From contig NC_079881.1 in the NCBI RefSeq assembly GCF_029227915.1, positions 20,743,501 through 20,807,500 of the forward strand: 64,000 nucleotides of DNA. The letters run 5' to 3'. The notes under the pieces were generated by a model that worked only from the letters and a program-made list of their open reading frames with translations, was not told the DNA's origin and did not search any database. The position numbers and the translations under genes were made by a program. Origin of the DNA: Hydractinia symbiolongicarpus. Its lineage: Eukaryota; Cnidaria; Hydrozoa; Anthoathecata; Hydractiniidae. The first letter of the stretch is position 1, and the number at the start of each line of letters is the position of its first letter. This document shows, piece by piece, positions 20,340-31,249 of this stretch.

Positions 20340-21600
20340 ATCTATGTGTAGCTATGAGGTGATCTTTCAAGTGACTTCTTTTTCTAAAAACAAGTTCATC
20401 AAGAAAATAAAGTTAGATCTAATTTGGAAAAGAAAACTGAAGGAAACTTTTAACTAAAATCTAAGAATAAAACAAAAGAGCTATTCATGAAGCGTCCTCT
20501 ATTCGGTAAACTTTATTTTTAAAAAATCAATTTTTATTTAAGTTTTACAAAAATATATTTAATATAATATACTATTGTTTCTTCTGTCGTATAGAAAATC
20601 AATTATAAATATTTTTCAAAATGTGCGAAGGATTATTCTCTCGAACATAACAATTTCTAACATTTTCAAAACATTATTTATTAAATTTTGCGAAATTTAA
20701 TCCATACACGCAAGGGACTTCCTAGTTGCTCAAAAGAGTTTGCACAAAATAAAATTTCAGTAAATATAGTCTTTCCTGGTATAATACTCCCACAAAAAAT
20801 AGTTCCAAAAAGTGTAGAACTATATGCGTGTAAAGAAATTGCCCTGGAAGAACTCTGCATATTGTTGCCTAATGGAATTTTTAAAAACGAAAACTTACGC
20901 ATTACAATCTTTTACTGGACATGTTACTTTTCGTCTTCCTTTTTTTTTCAGTTAGGAGTGTTTTTTTGCTAAAAAATAAAATTAGGATATTAGTGATTGA
21001 ACAAGAAAGCCGGGCGGCTAAAGAACTGTGGAACCTACCGCAAAATTCGATTGAAGGAATAGCGCTTTAAATGCAAGTAAAGGCCGACCTCCACTTGCCC
21101 GCGCGTACGCGTTTGTACGTGCGCGCGTGAAAATTACTAACACGAAAAATTGACAGGTGAAGTACTTAAATACACATATTACCACTGTGAGTAACAGTTT
21201 TTTTTTCGTGGAAAATAGTTTCACTTCAAATATAACTATAAAAACCTAATATAAAATCTCAGCCTCAAATTTCAAAATAGAAAGGTGCCATTACAAAATT
21301 ATGGCATCTATGAATGTTTAACACAGGAGTCATGCAGAGACGGATACACCGTTTTCGTTTAGCAAAAAAATGTGAACAAAAGAAGTAGTCATTATCAAAA
21401 CACTACACAGTAAAAACAAAACTCTTGATACTATCAAAGTATCTGACACAGCGTGGTACATGTACAATAAAATATAGTCATAAAGTATCATGCGTTGTAG
21501 TATAAATTACAACAGCATGTCACAACAACGTAGAAAGATATACACCTGTATTATATCTATATAAAAAAAATTAAAAAATGTTAACAGAATCAAAATATGA
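20340..21600. other. no gene recognised
   Basis: AT-rich. Overlapping ORFs on both strands at 20681-20972 have no recognisable motif. A GCGCGTACGCG / GTGCGCGCGTG patch near 21100-21130 stands out against the low-GC background but has no assigned role. Confidence 0.35.
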
Positions 21601-21603
21601 ATT

Positions 21604-23171
21604 CCTATTAGGTTGGATCTTAGGTCACTCATCATTTTTGTCCATTTCAACATCAATATTCTCTTTGTTGTTTAAGTCGACATCAGACGGAAGTTTTTCG
21701 TCAATTTTGTTCTTCTCATTGGGTTGATGAATGGAAACAACTCTTTCTTCATCAACATCATACTTTATTTTCACAAGAGTGCTTAACATCGCTTTCACAA
21801 GTTTCAATTTTTTTGAGGAAGGCACATTGTAAAACTTTTCAACGATTTCAAATTTAATGTTACATGGGAATTTCTCTTTTGTTGCGTTGTCTTTAAATGA
21901 AAATGACAACTTCCGAGTAGACACACATTCCTCTGACGACATGACATGGTCACACTTAGTGCATTCAATTATGTCTTCAGTATCAGTAGAAGACACTGCA
22001 CCGTTACAATTAGTGCATAATAATTTTGTGTTAAACTTCATATCGATAGAGGACACTTTTCCTAATATTTCTTTCTGTACATCATTGACAACAATCTTAG
22101 CATTGATATCAATGTCTTCGTTTTCGCAAACTGTTATCTCTGTCTGTTCAGTTGTCTTTAAGAATCTTCGTGATTTGAACTTATGAACCATTGCATTTGT
22201 TATTTCATAGCACATATCCTCCTCCACTTCCTTGGTTAAATCTCCGTAAAAAGTAACATGGATAGATCCTGTGTTATCATACATTACAGTTTTACGATAT
22301 TTCAAATTTTTATCATTATGAGTAGCACTTTCTATTTCGGACATGTTTGCAACAACTCCTTTCAAATGAACTTTTTCATAGAGAGCGGATTCGTTAAGAA
22401 TATCAGTAATGGATTTAAAGGTATATTCCAGACTTGTTTTGTCAAACTTTAGATCAGCTTTTCTGACAGATGAATAGTCTGTTACAAGAATATCTTCATT
22501 GGAAAACTTGTTTTTTTTCATCACACACCCAGATGAATTTTCTTGAATGGTTTTCAACAGTTCACGTTTTTCCGGACTGAAACATACAGCCCGGCGAACA
22601 TCTTCTTCTGCGTGAAAAAATACTTTCTCTTGTTCTTCGAGGTTTTGATGAGTGATAGCCCAGTGATGTAACCACTGACAGTAGACGCTTCTAAAGAGAA
22701 GGAATTTACGTTTAGGGGCAATGTTTCTATTAATGGATCGATATTTCGAACTAGTGAGATCTCTGTATGTAGCTAGAATAAAAGTTTGAATTTAATTGTA
22801 TTGACTGTCGCCAAGTAATATATAGCAACATAAACTACACAGATATTCCCGTTTATGGCTAAAATCTGTGAAATCGATGTTGGATCGAGTAGATTAAATT
22901 CATGAATACAAGTTTGCTTAAATAAGTTGAGTTAAAAAAAAAATTTTTACCTGCTTCTAAATTACTTTTTTTTGGAATTGATGGTAGTTGTTCTAAAAAG
23001 AGATTTATTCATTTACAAATCCAGAAATTAAAAATACTCGATTTCAATATTTAAAAAGTAGGTAGTCATGTAGAAAGTTAACAAAACGTATGGTGCATTA
23101 TCTTACTTTTTGATGACATAACTACTTGTTTCTTTATTTGAACTCCACCGTTTGTTTTTTGAGAGAGTCTA
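21604..23171 (-). CDS. RPA-like single-strand DNA-binding protein, three exons
   Basis: The main exon (22774-21625) encodes a basic, tryptophan-rich start (FLLFRSVYCQWLHHWAIT), OB-fold-like segments (YEKVHLKGVVANMSEIE, TGSIHVTFYGDL) and a zinc ribbon with C-T-N-C and C-T-K-C pairs about 15 residues apart. It ends in an acidic tail, as in the third DNA-binding domain of RPA70. Two small upstream exons fit in phase: 22995-22952 (TTTTTAG acceptor, CAG/GTAAAA donor; QLPSIPKKSNLEA) and 23171-23105 (CTTTAG acceptor, GTAAGA donor). It is the least broken part of the Helentron, with no stop in 1.15 kb. RPA relatives in Helitrons are thought to bind single-strand transposition intermediates. The 5' end beyond 23171 was not found. 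Confidence 0.7.
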
Positions 23172-23336
23172 AAGTCAGAATAACTGTTATACCAAATATA
23201 TACAAAAAGAAAATACACAAAACATGAGGTCAGACTGAATGTTTGAGAAAAATCATGAGAATGTCAGGAAAGTTTAGCAAGTCAAGCGGGTGCCACAAAA
23301 TGTAACACAGTATAGCATACAAAATATTGATAAAGT

Positions 23337-25463
23337 TTAGTGCAGAGATAATATGACAGCATCATGATCAGAATAATACAATGATACAACATTGGAAATG
23401 GGATTATCAAAATGATTGTTCAATACATATACATGGTCAATGATGCCACCTGATATATGAGTTGGTTCCTGTGCAAGTTGAGTGTACCCAAATTGCTGAA
23501 TTACATCAACTAGATTAGAGATGGGAGTGTCTAAATAATTAATGTTAAAGTCACCAAGAATGATATGAAGTGACCTGGACTGAATCAAATAGGAGAGTAA
23601 TTCAGTAAATTCATTCATGGAAGTTCTATGGCTTCTGTATACGAGTAGTATTGCTATTGTGTCAGAACAATATTCAACACAAACAAAAGATATAGCATCA
23701 AAATGTTGAACTGTACGCAGTGTGACATTATTGTCTATCATAGTAAGAATACTTTTGAACTTATCTTGGTTATTGTTGAAGATTAGCTGATGATACGGAA
23801 ACAACGTCTCAAGATTATGTGTGTCATAGCTAATAGGTAATTGACTTTCAGTTAAACATATTATGTTAGATTGCCTTAAAAGTGAGTGATTTGCCAAATC
23901 AGTTGCATGTTTCACAAATGATCTGATATTTATTAGGGTTATGAAAGGAGGTAGAATCTGATTTTGTACAACAGTAGCTCTCAATCTATCATATTCTGAG
24001 GAAACATTCAAATTACATGTGATGGCTTGTGGAGTTACTTCACCAGATATGTAAAGATTTTCAATACTTCGTACACGACTCAAACCTACATAAATTTGAC
24101 CATGACTGAACTGTCGTTGTCTTTGGAGTTCGAAAGATATTACCGCATTAGGAATTGTCAGACCTTGCACTTTGTGAACTGTGCACGCCCAGGCTAACAT
24201 TAATGGAAACTGCAATCGCGAGATTGATGGGGAAGATGTACTTTTACTTAGAGGTATACTGGCTTCAATCATTTTGATAGGAACAACTGAATTATCATAT
24301 TTATATTTATCAGTTCTTCGTGCCTTGATCCCGGCACCAGCATCAGAAAATTTAATGTAAATAGTTTTAGGTTGACAGTTTGTATCATATTTTATGCTGA
24401 AAACAACACCTAATTGACCATTTATTAAACGATCTTCGATATCTATATTGACGGTCAACATCACTTTGGCATCTTTTTTAATAATCAAAGTTTTTGCAAG
24501 GCCGCCTGTTTGGCTCTGGTTCAAGTCTGAAATACTATCTAATTTGTTTTGGGAGACACCTGCAGGACTTTTATCTAAAGCTTGAATTTTGATTAGTGGA
24601 TGTGGTAGTTGATTTAGTTTCGAAGTATTCAATTCATCTTTTAAAGCATTTTCTGCATAAATAAATACTGTGTCAATTGGAAGTTTATTTAAATCAGTAT
24701 GTCGCTTTTTAAGTAAAACTAAATCATCTTCGGTAATTCTTCCAAGTCTAACATTGTTGAGCAACGTCACAAAACGATTGTCACCTTGTTGACGCATAGT
24801 TTCAGTCAATTCACAAAAGGAAAATTGTTTCCAAGGATGACAAAGGTTTAGCAAATCATTTTTAAAAGGACTGAAGACAGTAGACTGACGAATAGGTGGA
24901 AGCTGGTACAAATCACCAACAACTATAATTGATAATCCTGCAAATAATTTGTCAAGTGCTACACCAAATATATCACACAAACGTTTGTGAATATGATAGA
25001 GACGGTTATTGGAAACCATTGATATTTCATCAATAATAATGATAGATAGTTCGGAATATTTTTTCCTGAATTTACACCTCAACTTATCACTGAGTCTATT
25101 TATATCCGGAGATATGGCTTGAAAAGGAATTCCAAGTGCTGTATTAATGGTTGTTCCATCAATATTGATAGCAGCTATACCAGTTGGAGCAATTTTCAAA
25201 ACCTTGATCTTGTCAGGTGATTTATTTTGGAAACTGAGACATTTTGAGAGAGATGTATAAATAGTATTGATCAAATACTACTTGCCAACACCAGCACCAC
25301 CAGTTATAAATAACTTTAATGGTTCAAGTGGCTGTTTGAATTTTTTGCAATTAGCAAATTTAATATAAGTGTTACACCAGTCATATACGTTTTCAAAAAT
25401 TTGTCGTTGTTGGTTATTCAAAGAACAAACCATATTGCTTATTTCAGCATCAGATTTAAACAT
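23337..25463 (-). pseudogene. Helentron helicase (PIF1/RecD-like) fused to AP-endonuclease-like domain
   Basis: Helicase motifs occur in order: Walker A LKLFITGGAGVGK at 25320-25278, Walker B SIIIIDEISMVSN, motif III VVGDLYQLPPI, LTETMRQQGD, AWACTVHKVQGLTIPN and YVGLSRVRS. After about residue 430 of the 645-residue frame the protein continues as an exonuclease-endonuclease-phosphatase fold: NIICLTESQLPISYDTHNLE, LHIILGDFNINYLD, IDHVYVLNN and a terminal YSDHDAVILSL with the Asp-His pair. A TAG stop sits directly after the Walker lysine (25277-25275), where Ser/Thr is expected, and separates two frames in the same register. The 645-residue stretch is otherwise open, but the missing P-loop residue and upstream stops make it a pseudogene. 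Confidence 0.85.
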
Positions 25464-25556
25464 CGGTGATGCTTGACTAACACTATAAAAAAGAACAGGT
25501 TGATGATCATCAGGTTCATCATTATCACTTTCTGGTTCAACATCAGATAAACAATT

Positions 25557-27097
25557 TTATTCCGACATTATATTCAAACGAGCAAAGGCAGCATCCAACT
25601 TCTCAGCATGAGGTTCAAAGTTTAGCCGGTTTAAGGTTACAATATCCATCACCCCTTTCAATTGAAGCTTTGCACAATAACTGTTATCTGAAAGGAGATC
25701 AATTTCCTTACGAAATGGATAGAATAAAAATAGTAAATAGTGTGCATACTTTTCTGGATGCAACTCTTTCTTAGGTATATGATATCGCAAAACTTGTTGC
25801 ACACGGCGACACTTCAATCTTTCAAATGAATTCGTAAGTGGTAATGTCATAGGATAACCATGGGTATGATGGTTGATGGCACTTACATCATCAGTTAGTA
25901 ATTCTGGTTGTGAGTCATTATTGTCAACACAATAATCAACATAATAATATGAAGCGAATATTGCAAGACATATATTGCCAACAACAGCATAACAGCCCTT
26001 CTTAAAATTTTGATTAGGTCGGTCTACATACCTATCAACAATATTACGTTTAAATATATCTGTGCTATCAGGATCAAGTTCTTCAATTTGTTCTAGTGAC
26101 TTACACATCCGTATACGTTCCGAGGATATATTAGTATTAATGTACATTACTTTAGGGAAACACTTGCGAAGCCATAGTTCTGGTAAGCTATAGTATACAG
26201 CTTCTTGTACAGACACCTGTCGAGATGTAGCAAACGCTGAAGCAACCTTATACATGGACTCTCTTGCTCCTAAATTCATTGAATTGCACTCTTTTGCAGC
26301 CTGTCTTAGAGCTTGTGATGATTCACTTTCTGACTTTAAGAAATATGCAGTCATGTAGCAAGCAGCTTTGTAATAATTGAATACTGGTTGAATATCCATG
26401 TTCGCTCTCCAAGCTTCAAGTATGACAGGGTTGTAATTATTGATAAAACACGAGTCAGGGTTTCTTTGATAATGTATTTAAAAATCAGAAGTAGACAAAG
26501 CTTCATAGTACTCAGTAGAACTCAATTCAAGAAGTGTCAAGATATCAGAAATTGTTTTACCAGTCATATAGGTGGATTTACTGGGGTCTAAGTATTCGTC
26601 AATAAACAATTTTACTTTCGAAAGAGTAGCATTTCTGTGTGTGATTATCTTGCTTTTCTCTTCAGGAGCAATATCATTTTCTAGTGGCTGTGCTATAATA
26701 GTTTTTTCGGTAAAAAAACGACCATAGTTATAACGGCACTTGGTATTCCTATATTTTTGGCAAGAGCGGGTATGCTTGTGCAACTGGTAAGTTTTTACCA
26801 AATCATGCAAGGCTTTATTTTCACACTCAGCTGGAATTTGAGCCTTAATTACAGAGTCAATAAAAATTGTGTACTCTGGTATTGTTTCTTTAGTCAATTG
26901 TGGTGGATTCAAGGTCCAAATAAGGGAATGTGTATGTGCAACTCACGGAACTGAAACTCCACTCTTATTGCATAATTTGTTATCTTTCCAATAGTATCAC
27001 AGCCTAATAGCACTTCAGCAAACAAATTTTCAACCCTATATTGAATATGTCTAGCTACTACTACTGGATTGCTGTTAAGTATTTCACACCTCTCCAT
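25557..27097 (-). pseudogene. Helentron Rep (HUH) region
   Basis: Two frames carry the Rep domain. The first (27097-26909) reads PVVVARHIQYRVENLF and ends RELHIHIPLFGP. The second (26912 onward) starts inside the same motif and, read slightly upstream, gives HTHSLIWTLNPPQLTKE. The HUH motif therefore straddles a frameshift. Downstream are CQKYRNTKCRYNYGRFF (zinc-binding-like Cys pair), PDSCFINNYNPVILEAW and NYYKAACYMTAYFLKSE, which hold the tyrosines expected of Rep. In-frame stops occur after STSDF (near 26475) and after NIMSE (near 25555); reading continues in the same register across both. Rep nicks and joins DNA during Helitron rolling-circle-like transposition. Confidence 0.8.
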
Positions 27098-27100
27098 GTA

Positions 27101-27800
27101 TTACAAATTTTGAATTTTTTCCTCAGACAAAGATTTATTTTGTAACTTTGCTATAATAGCAACAAGCTCATCCCAATGAAGATCGGCAGCTGAAAGAGTT
27201 TTAAAAAATGTGGGGCATCCAAGTTGTCTTATCATAGCGAGTGCTTCTAATTGGAATCGCTTCCAATATGCTGGACTTCCCTTGATAATATTCATAAACA
27301 TAAACCCAGAATCAGAAGCAATCAACGACTTAACCGTCGAGCTACGACTAGCAGATAACATTCCTGCAGTCACATTACCGAGTGTTTTCTTTAAAGCAAT
27401 ATTTATCTGGCTTGACAAACTCAGCTGCTGTAAAACAAACTGGGCAAAAAATATATAATCTGAATTTGAGGCAAAATGTTGCTTGTAGTTGAGCAATCGT
27501 TGATTAAAATACATTGATGGAGATAATTTTACTTGTCTTTCAACTTGTTAACCAAAGCAACCATTGAGTAACAGATTAGGAAAAGCTAATTCCTCACAAA
27601 ACCTATCTAGTAAAATGCTTGTTGGAGTTTTACCTTCACCAGGTGCTAATTCAAGTAGTTCACTATTCATTTCAGACGGCATAACAAAAACTTCCGATGC
27701 ACCTTGCCCTAAATTATTTACATGACTTTCAGATTCGGAATCGCTAGAGTCTTCTTCTGTTTCTAAATTAATAACGATTTCCTCTTCATGGTCAAGGTTT
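27101..27800 (-). pseudogene. Helitron N-terminal domain (Helitron_like_N type)
   Basis: The frame 27514-27101 reads MYFNQRLLNYKQHFASNSDY, IFFAQFVLQQ, then AYWKRFQLEALAMIRQLGCP and TFFKTLSAADLHWDEL. The 'w......lla.i..lG.P.fF.T.s.aD..w.el' pattern is diagnostic of the Helitron N-terminal domain. Open reading extends upstream in the same register through an in-frame TAA near 27545 to ELLELAPGEGKTPTSILLDR and an acidic Ser-rich stretch, another TAA lying near 27800. A further TAA separates it from the Rep frame. The M at 27514 is an internal residue, not the start. Confidence 0.8.
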
Positions 27801-27884
27801 AATTACTCTAATGGGAAATTGTCCAGGTTAATGCTAATATCTTTGTACAAGTTATTATTCAATTTTAAAAATAACAATGCATGT

Positions 27885-28439
27885 TCAATATTTGCTAGGG
27901 GAAACTGATTCAAAATAAACATGACCATTGAAAATCTTTTTCTTTTTCAACTTTACGAGGAGTAAACCAGAAGTGTCCGGCGGACATGGCAATGAATTAA
28001 ATGTCTCACTTACTGAAACGGGAATATTGCAAATTGCCCCTTTGCGTTTAGGCATTTGGCCTTTCGACATTATGACAACCTTTTTGAAAAGTAACCGCCT
28101 TGATATCAGGGCAGTCTCTAGTCTATTTAGTCTTGATATCTCAATAGAAATATCAATAACAGCTAACTTGTTGAACACTGCTTGACATGGAATTTTATTT
28201 TTCGACACTTTTGAAGAACATGTGAAACAAATATATTTTTTGCCATCTGAACTAACTACATTTGTGTTAAGATTGTCTACATGGCTGTTTTTGTGGTCTT
28301 GAAAAACCTTGACAGATCTGCGATATAAACACCTATTACATATAACACAAATGTGGACAGGGCCAAGTTGTATTTTTCGTCTAAACCTTTTTATGCAATC
28401 GTGAGGTGATGCAGGTTTCTTTCCATGGGGTGAAGTCAT
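27885..28439 (-). CDS. DUF6570-like Helitron-associated ORF
   Basis: A 184-residue frame carries VHICVICNRCLYRRSVKVF, then KYICFTCSSKVSKNKIPCQA, two Cys pairs that look like a zinc-binding fold. It continues NRLETALISRRLLFKKVVIM, then KGAICNIPVSVSETFNSLP. The blocks 'iC..C', 'yIC.tC...i.kgkiP..a', 'LE..LIs.r..F.ki..mp' and 'G.i.NvP' fit the DUF6570 domain commonly found at the N-terminus of Helitron polyproteins. It precedes the Helitron N-terminal domain and was probably once part of the same long protein or a spliced exon. The role in transposition is unknown. Confidence 0.65.
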   Translation of the reverse strand: MTSPHGKKPASPHDCIKRFRRKIQLGPVHICVICNRCLYRRSVKVFQDHKNSHVDNLNTNVVSSDGKKYICFTCSSKVSKNKIPCQAVFNKLAVIDISIEISRLNRLETALISRRLLFKKVVIMSKGQMPKRKGAICNIPVSVSETFNSLPCPPDTSGLLLVKLKKKKIFNGHVYFESVSPSKY

Positions 28440-28490
28440 CGCATGGGCAGTGTTCTTGCAAGACGCAGATGACGCTTTCTTTTTAGTATT

Positions 28491-29339
28491 TTATTTCGCA
28501 ATATTTTTTGAGATACATGCACTTTTTTGTTTCATACGTTGAGCACTTTTGCTTTTAGCATCAGAAGCACGTTTCCTTGAAATTTGTCTTTCAGATCTGG
28601 GCTTTGGTACAATTTTACTTTTGTCACTTGCAGAATATCCATTATTATCCACTGTTATGAACTGAAGTTCGTACTGGATCTGACTAGATGAACTTTTAGA
28701 ATAAGCTTCAAAAATGTACGAAGTAAGTTGCACAACATCAGCAAATCTTAATACAATTGCAGAGCCTGTTGCAGAAGGCATACCTGTCTTATCTCGACTA
28801 TGACAGTCTAACAAATAGTAATGGCGTTTGTTTGGAATAACAGCAAAAGTGTACCCACTTACGAAAATTAATATTCCTGTGAAATTATTGCAACTATGTA
28901 TGTTATGAATAAATTCAGTTTGTGAATTAGAGCCATTGTGAAGAAATCCAAAGAAATCTGCTGTGAAATCAAGGCTTATAGTTAAATGTTGTTTTGTAAT
29001 AAATTTTGGCAGTTCCGCAGCAGAGAGGAAGTCCAGACTATTTTGCTGTTTAAACAACGTGTCACCTTGCTCCAATATATATTCCAAGTCGTTGCATGTC
29101 CATTGACTTACTGCTTTGAGAGTTGAAAAGCATATACTGAAGAGAGATATACAAGAGCATTGTATTCCCCAGGTATTTCCAAACTTTTCGTGACCCTGGT
29201 GAAATGATGCCTGAATACATTTCATAATTGCATAAGGACCTTGATTTAACTCTATGTCGCCAGAAGCAAACAGTAGAATTTTTAGCAAAGTATGACAAAA
29301 GATATAAAAGAGAAGGCATGTTCGCGGCAACAGTGACAT
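28491..29339 (-). CDS. 2A-like leader followed by papain-fold (C76/OTU-like) protease domain
   Basis: The 282-residue ORF starts with a hydrophobic leader running into SGDIELNQGP (D28-P35), nearly the 2A ribosome-skipping consensus D-x-E-x-N-P-G-P but with Q for P. Next come FHQGHEKFGNTWGIQCSCIS, with candidate nucleophile C61, a W-T-C-N-D-L-E-Y-I-L block, and NKRHYYLLDCHSRDKTG, with D178 and H180 as the likely Asp-x-His of the triad. This Gln-Cys...Asp-x-His layout recalls peptidase C76 (large tegument protein deubiquitinase family) and OTU-type domains carried by some Helitrons. A basic Lys/Ser/Arg tail ends the ORF. There are no internal stops. It opens the Helentron gene block. Confidence 0.55.
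   Translation of the reverse strand: MSLLPRTCLLFYIFCHTLLKILLFASGDIELNQGPYAIMKCIQASFHQGHEKFGNTWGIQCSCISLFSICFSTLKAVSQWTCNDLEYILEQGDTLFKQQNSLDFLSAAELPKFITKQHLTISLDFTADFFGFLHNGSNSQTEFIHNIHSCNNFTGILIFVSGYTFAVIPNKRHYYLLDCHSRDKTGMPSATGSAIVLRFADVVQLTSYIFEAYSKSSSSQIQYELQFITVDNNGYSASDKSKIVPKPRSERQISRKRASDAKSKSAQRMKQKSACISKNIAK
29235..29258 (-). other. 2A-like ribosome-skipping motif with a P-to-Q change
   Basis: Codons read D-I-E-L-N-Q-G-P. The functional consensus ends N-P-G-P, and here CCN is replaced by CAA, one base away from CCA. If the consensus is required, skipping between G and P would be lost or weak. Confidence 0.6.
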
Positions 29340-29965
29340 ATGAATGCCAAGGAGAACTTCAAATAACAGGCAGTAGAATATATAAAACGTTTAATAATCA
29401 ACTTACTTTACACACCATCCTGGCAGCAATGCTGTGAAAGTCAGGAAATTCAAGGTGGCTTGAGATTTGTGCACAGCTTTTGAAAAACGTGCGAACAAGA
29501 TGACGCGACAAAGTCTCTGAATAATCAGCCAATCATGGGTCAAAGAATGAGAAAATTCGCTATCGTGCGACGGTACTTAAAAATGTCTTTTACAACCGAA
29601 CCAACTGCGTGTATGACGCGCATAGTAATAGGTACAGAATACTGAAAAGATCAGGAAAGTTGTTAAAACTAAGCGGACATAGAATCTTGCACGCCGCTCA
29701 TTTTAGAAACTGTGTGTTCCACAGTTAATTGATGCATAACTATAAATAAAATTAGTATTTTCTAGGATGTGCAGAGCACAAAAAGCTATAAACTAAACCA
29801 GGATTAACCCCTACCTTTTTGTGAAGCTCTAAAAAGACGCAAGTATGATAAATTATAGATTAAGAACAGTGAAAAAGTATATACCATAAAAAACAAACGT
29901 GCTGCGTGAAAATTAAAACGTTCAAAATATTTAGTTAATGTAATTAATACAAATGTAAGGTAACT
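29340..29965. other. no gene recognised; 5' flank of the Helentron
   Basis: AT-rich sequence that should contain the Helentron 5' end. No terminal motif could be assigned with confidence. ORF 29804-30004 (minus) is hydrophobic intron-like reading downstream of a plausible donor. Confidence 0.35.
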
Positions 29966-29971
29966 TACTCC

Positions 29972-31241
29972 AATCCACGTAGTCATCTCAACTTCTTTTT
30001 TCATGTCGTAATAAGGAGTTGTTAAATTCTACGATTGTTTGGAATATGTTATTAAAGACATGTTTATATTATTTTAAATCAATTGGTTTAGTTTCAATGT
30101 AAAAATAACTGAAAAAGACAAATCATAGTTTTATGCGTAGTTAGAATACAATTAAGTTAAAACCTACACGGATTGCATCAGTTTTATGCGTAGTTGGAAT
30201 ACAATTAAGTTAAAACCTACACGGATTGCATCATGTAAAAACTTCGTTACTTGCTTCTTTATGTTTGAATTCTAGACGGAATTCCAAAAATTAAATGTTT
30301 CTTTTCAAATGAAGGAATAATTCACGGTAGCTACGTATAGACTATACCATAATCAACACACCTTCAAAAAACATTTATTTTCCTCTTGTTTATTAGGATC
30401 TAAGTATTCGTTCTCCTTTGCATCACGATTTTTAAATTGTAGTGTTGGAGATATCTCCATACTAACAGAAGTACCATCTGTTACTGACTTTGAATTATCT
30501 TTCTCTGTTGTTTTCGTCGTTAAATTCTACATATTTGGACATTTTCAAAAGTTAATTCCCAAATCCAAACAAATAAGTAGTCAAGAATCAATAGCTCACA
30601 AAGTACATTTATGAACAAATGTTGTCATACCATTTCATTGCATTTGTTATTATCCAATGAAGTACTGGTTGCATCTTTAAGCTCAACGCCCATTTTGGCT
30701 GTGTCTTTCTTATATCAAGCAAAATTGGATCGGAATCTCTTAACTTTGAATTGTAATTTTCACAAATTTTGAAACATAAGTTTTTGTGCTTTTTTCTCGG
30801 AAAAGTTAACGAAACGCTACATAATTTGTTAATTCAAACTTACGTGATTTGATATGTTGTAATAATGGATCCTGAAAAAAAGAACACATATTTTCCATCA
30901 TAAATGTTTTAAAATGTACCACTATCTCTAAATTTAGAGAAAAATAATCATACTGTAGTTTTGTTCACCGCAAATTCTTTATGTAGCTCAACATATTCTT
31001 CTAAAAGTGTAGATAAAAGGTTATGCAGTAATAATAAATACATAACATTTTCATTTGCAACAATAAGTAGGCATCGGTTTTACCATCAGCGATTTCCGGT
31101 GATTGTATCATTAGATGTTTGACTAAATCAGACATGCTACTGTATTGAAAATCTACAGTGTCATCTTCTTCCTCCTCATCTAAACCTTAAATATTTTCTT
31201 CCAACACTTTTATCGCCTCATCAGTTATATTAGTTTCTGAA
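29972..31241 (-). pseudogene. multi-exon gene of unknown family, small acidic exons
   Basis: Minus-strand pieces with matching splice signals fit in phase. They are 31241-31093 (TTTCAG acceptor; NITDEAIKVLEEN, an in-frame TAA, then DEEEEDDTVDFQYSSMSD; GTAAAA donor), 31005-30961 (TTTTAG; EYVELHKEFAVNK), and 30873-30846 (TTTCAG; DPLLQHIKS; GTAAGT). These are followed by 30692-30632 (MGVELKDATSTSLDNNK; GTATGA), 30526-30363 (TTTKTTEKDNSKSVTD, NRDAKENEYLDPNKQEENK; GTGTGT) and a short exon near 30006-29972. The product would be hydrophilic and Asp/Glu/Ser/Thr-rich. No domain is recognised. The in-frame TAA may mean decay or an unrecognised splice site. Confidence 0.4.
30128..30233. repeat. two-copy tandem repeat, 53-bp unit
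   Basis: GTTTTATGCGTAGTT begins at 30128 and 30181. The two copies differ at about one position across AATACAATTAAGTTAAAACC and TACACGGATTGCATCA, indicating a recent duplication within intronic or intergenic DNA. Confidence 0.9.
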
Positions 31242-31249
31242 AGAAAGAG

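Larger units (their letters stand above)
21604..29339 (-). mobile_element. Helentron (Helitron-like element) with endonuclease, protease and RPA modules
   Basis: A block of about 7.7 kb on the minus strand carries, 5' to 3': a 2A-like motif and cysteine-protease-like ORF (29339-28491), a DUF6570-like ORF (28439-27885), a Helitron N-terminal and Rep region (about 27800-25557), a PIF1-type helicase fused to an AP-endonuclease-like domain (25463-23337), and a spliced RPA-like gene (23171-21604). A helicase-fused endonuclease and an accompanying RPA are features of Helentrons. RepHel contains about seven in-frame stops and one frameshift at the HUH site, so this copy is inactive. The exact termini, which in this group include a short 3' hairpin, were not identified. 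Confidence 0.85.

Noticed and set aside
21857-22452. Plus-strand ORFs antisense to the RPA-like exon
   Set aside because: They are shadows of a minus-strand exon that has OB-fold and zinc-ribbon motifs.
23337-27800. Possible alternative genetic code with TAA/TAG read as sense
   Set aside because: Long frames such as the 816-residue LINE ORF use standard stops, and frameshifts accompany the stops, so ordinary pseudogene decay explains the pattern.
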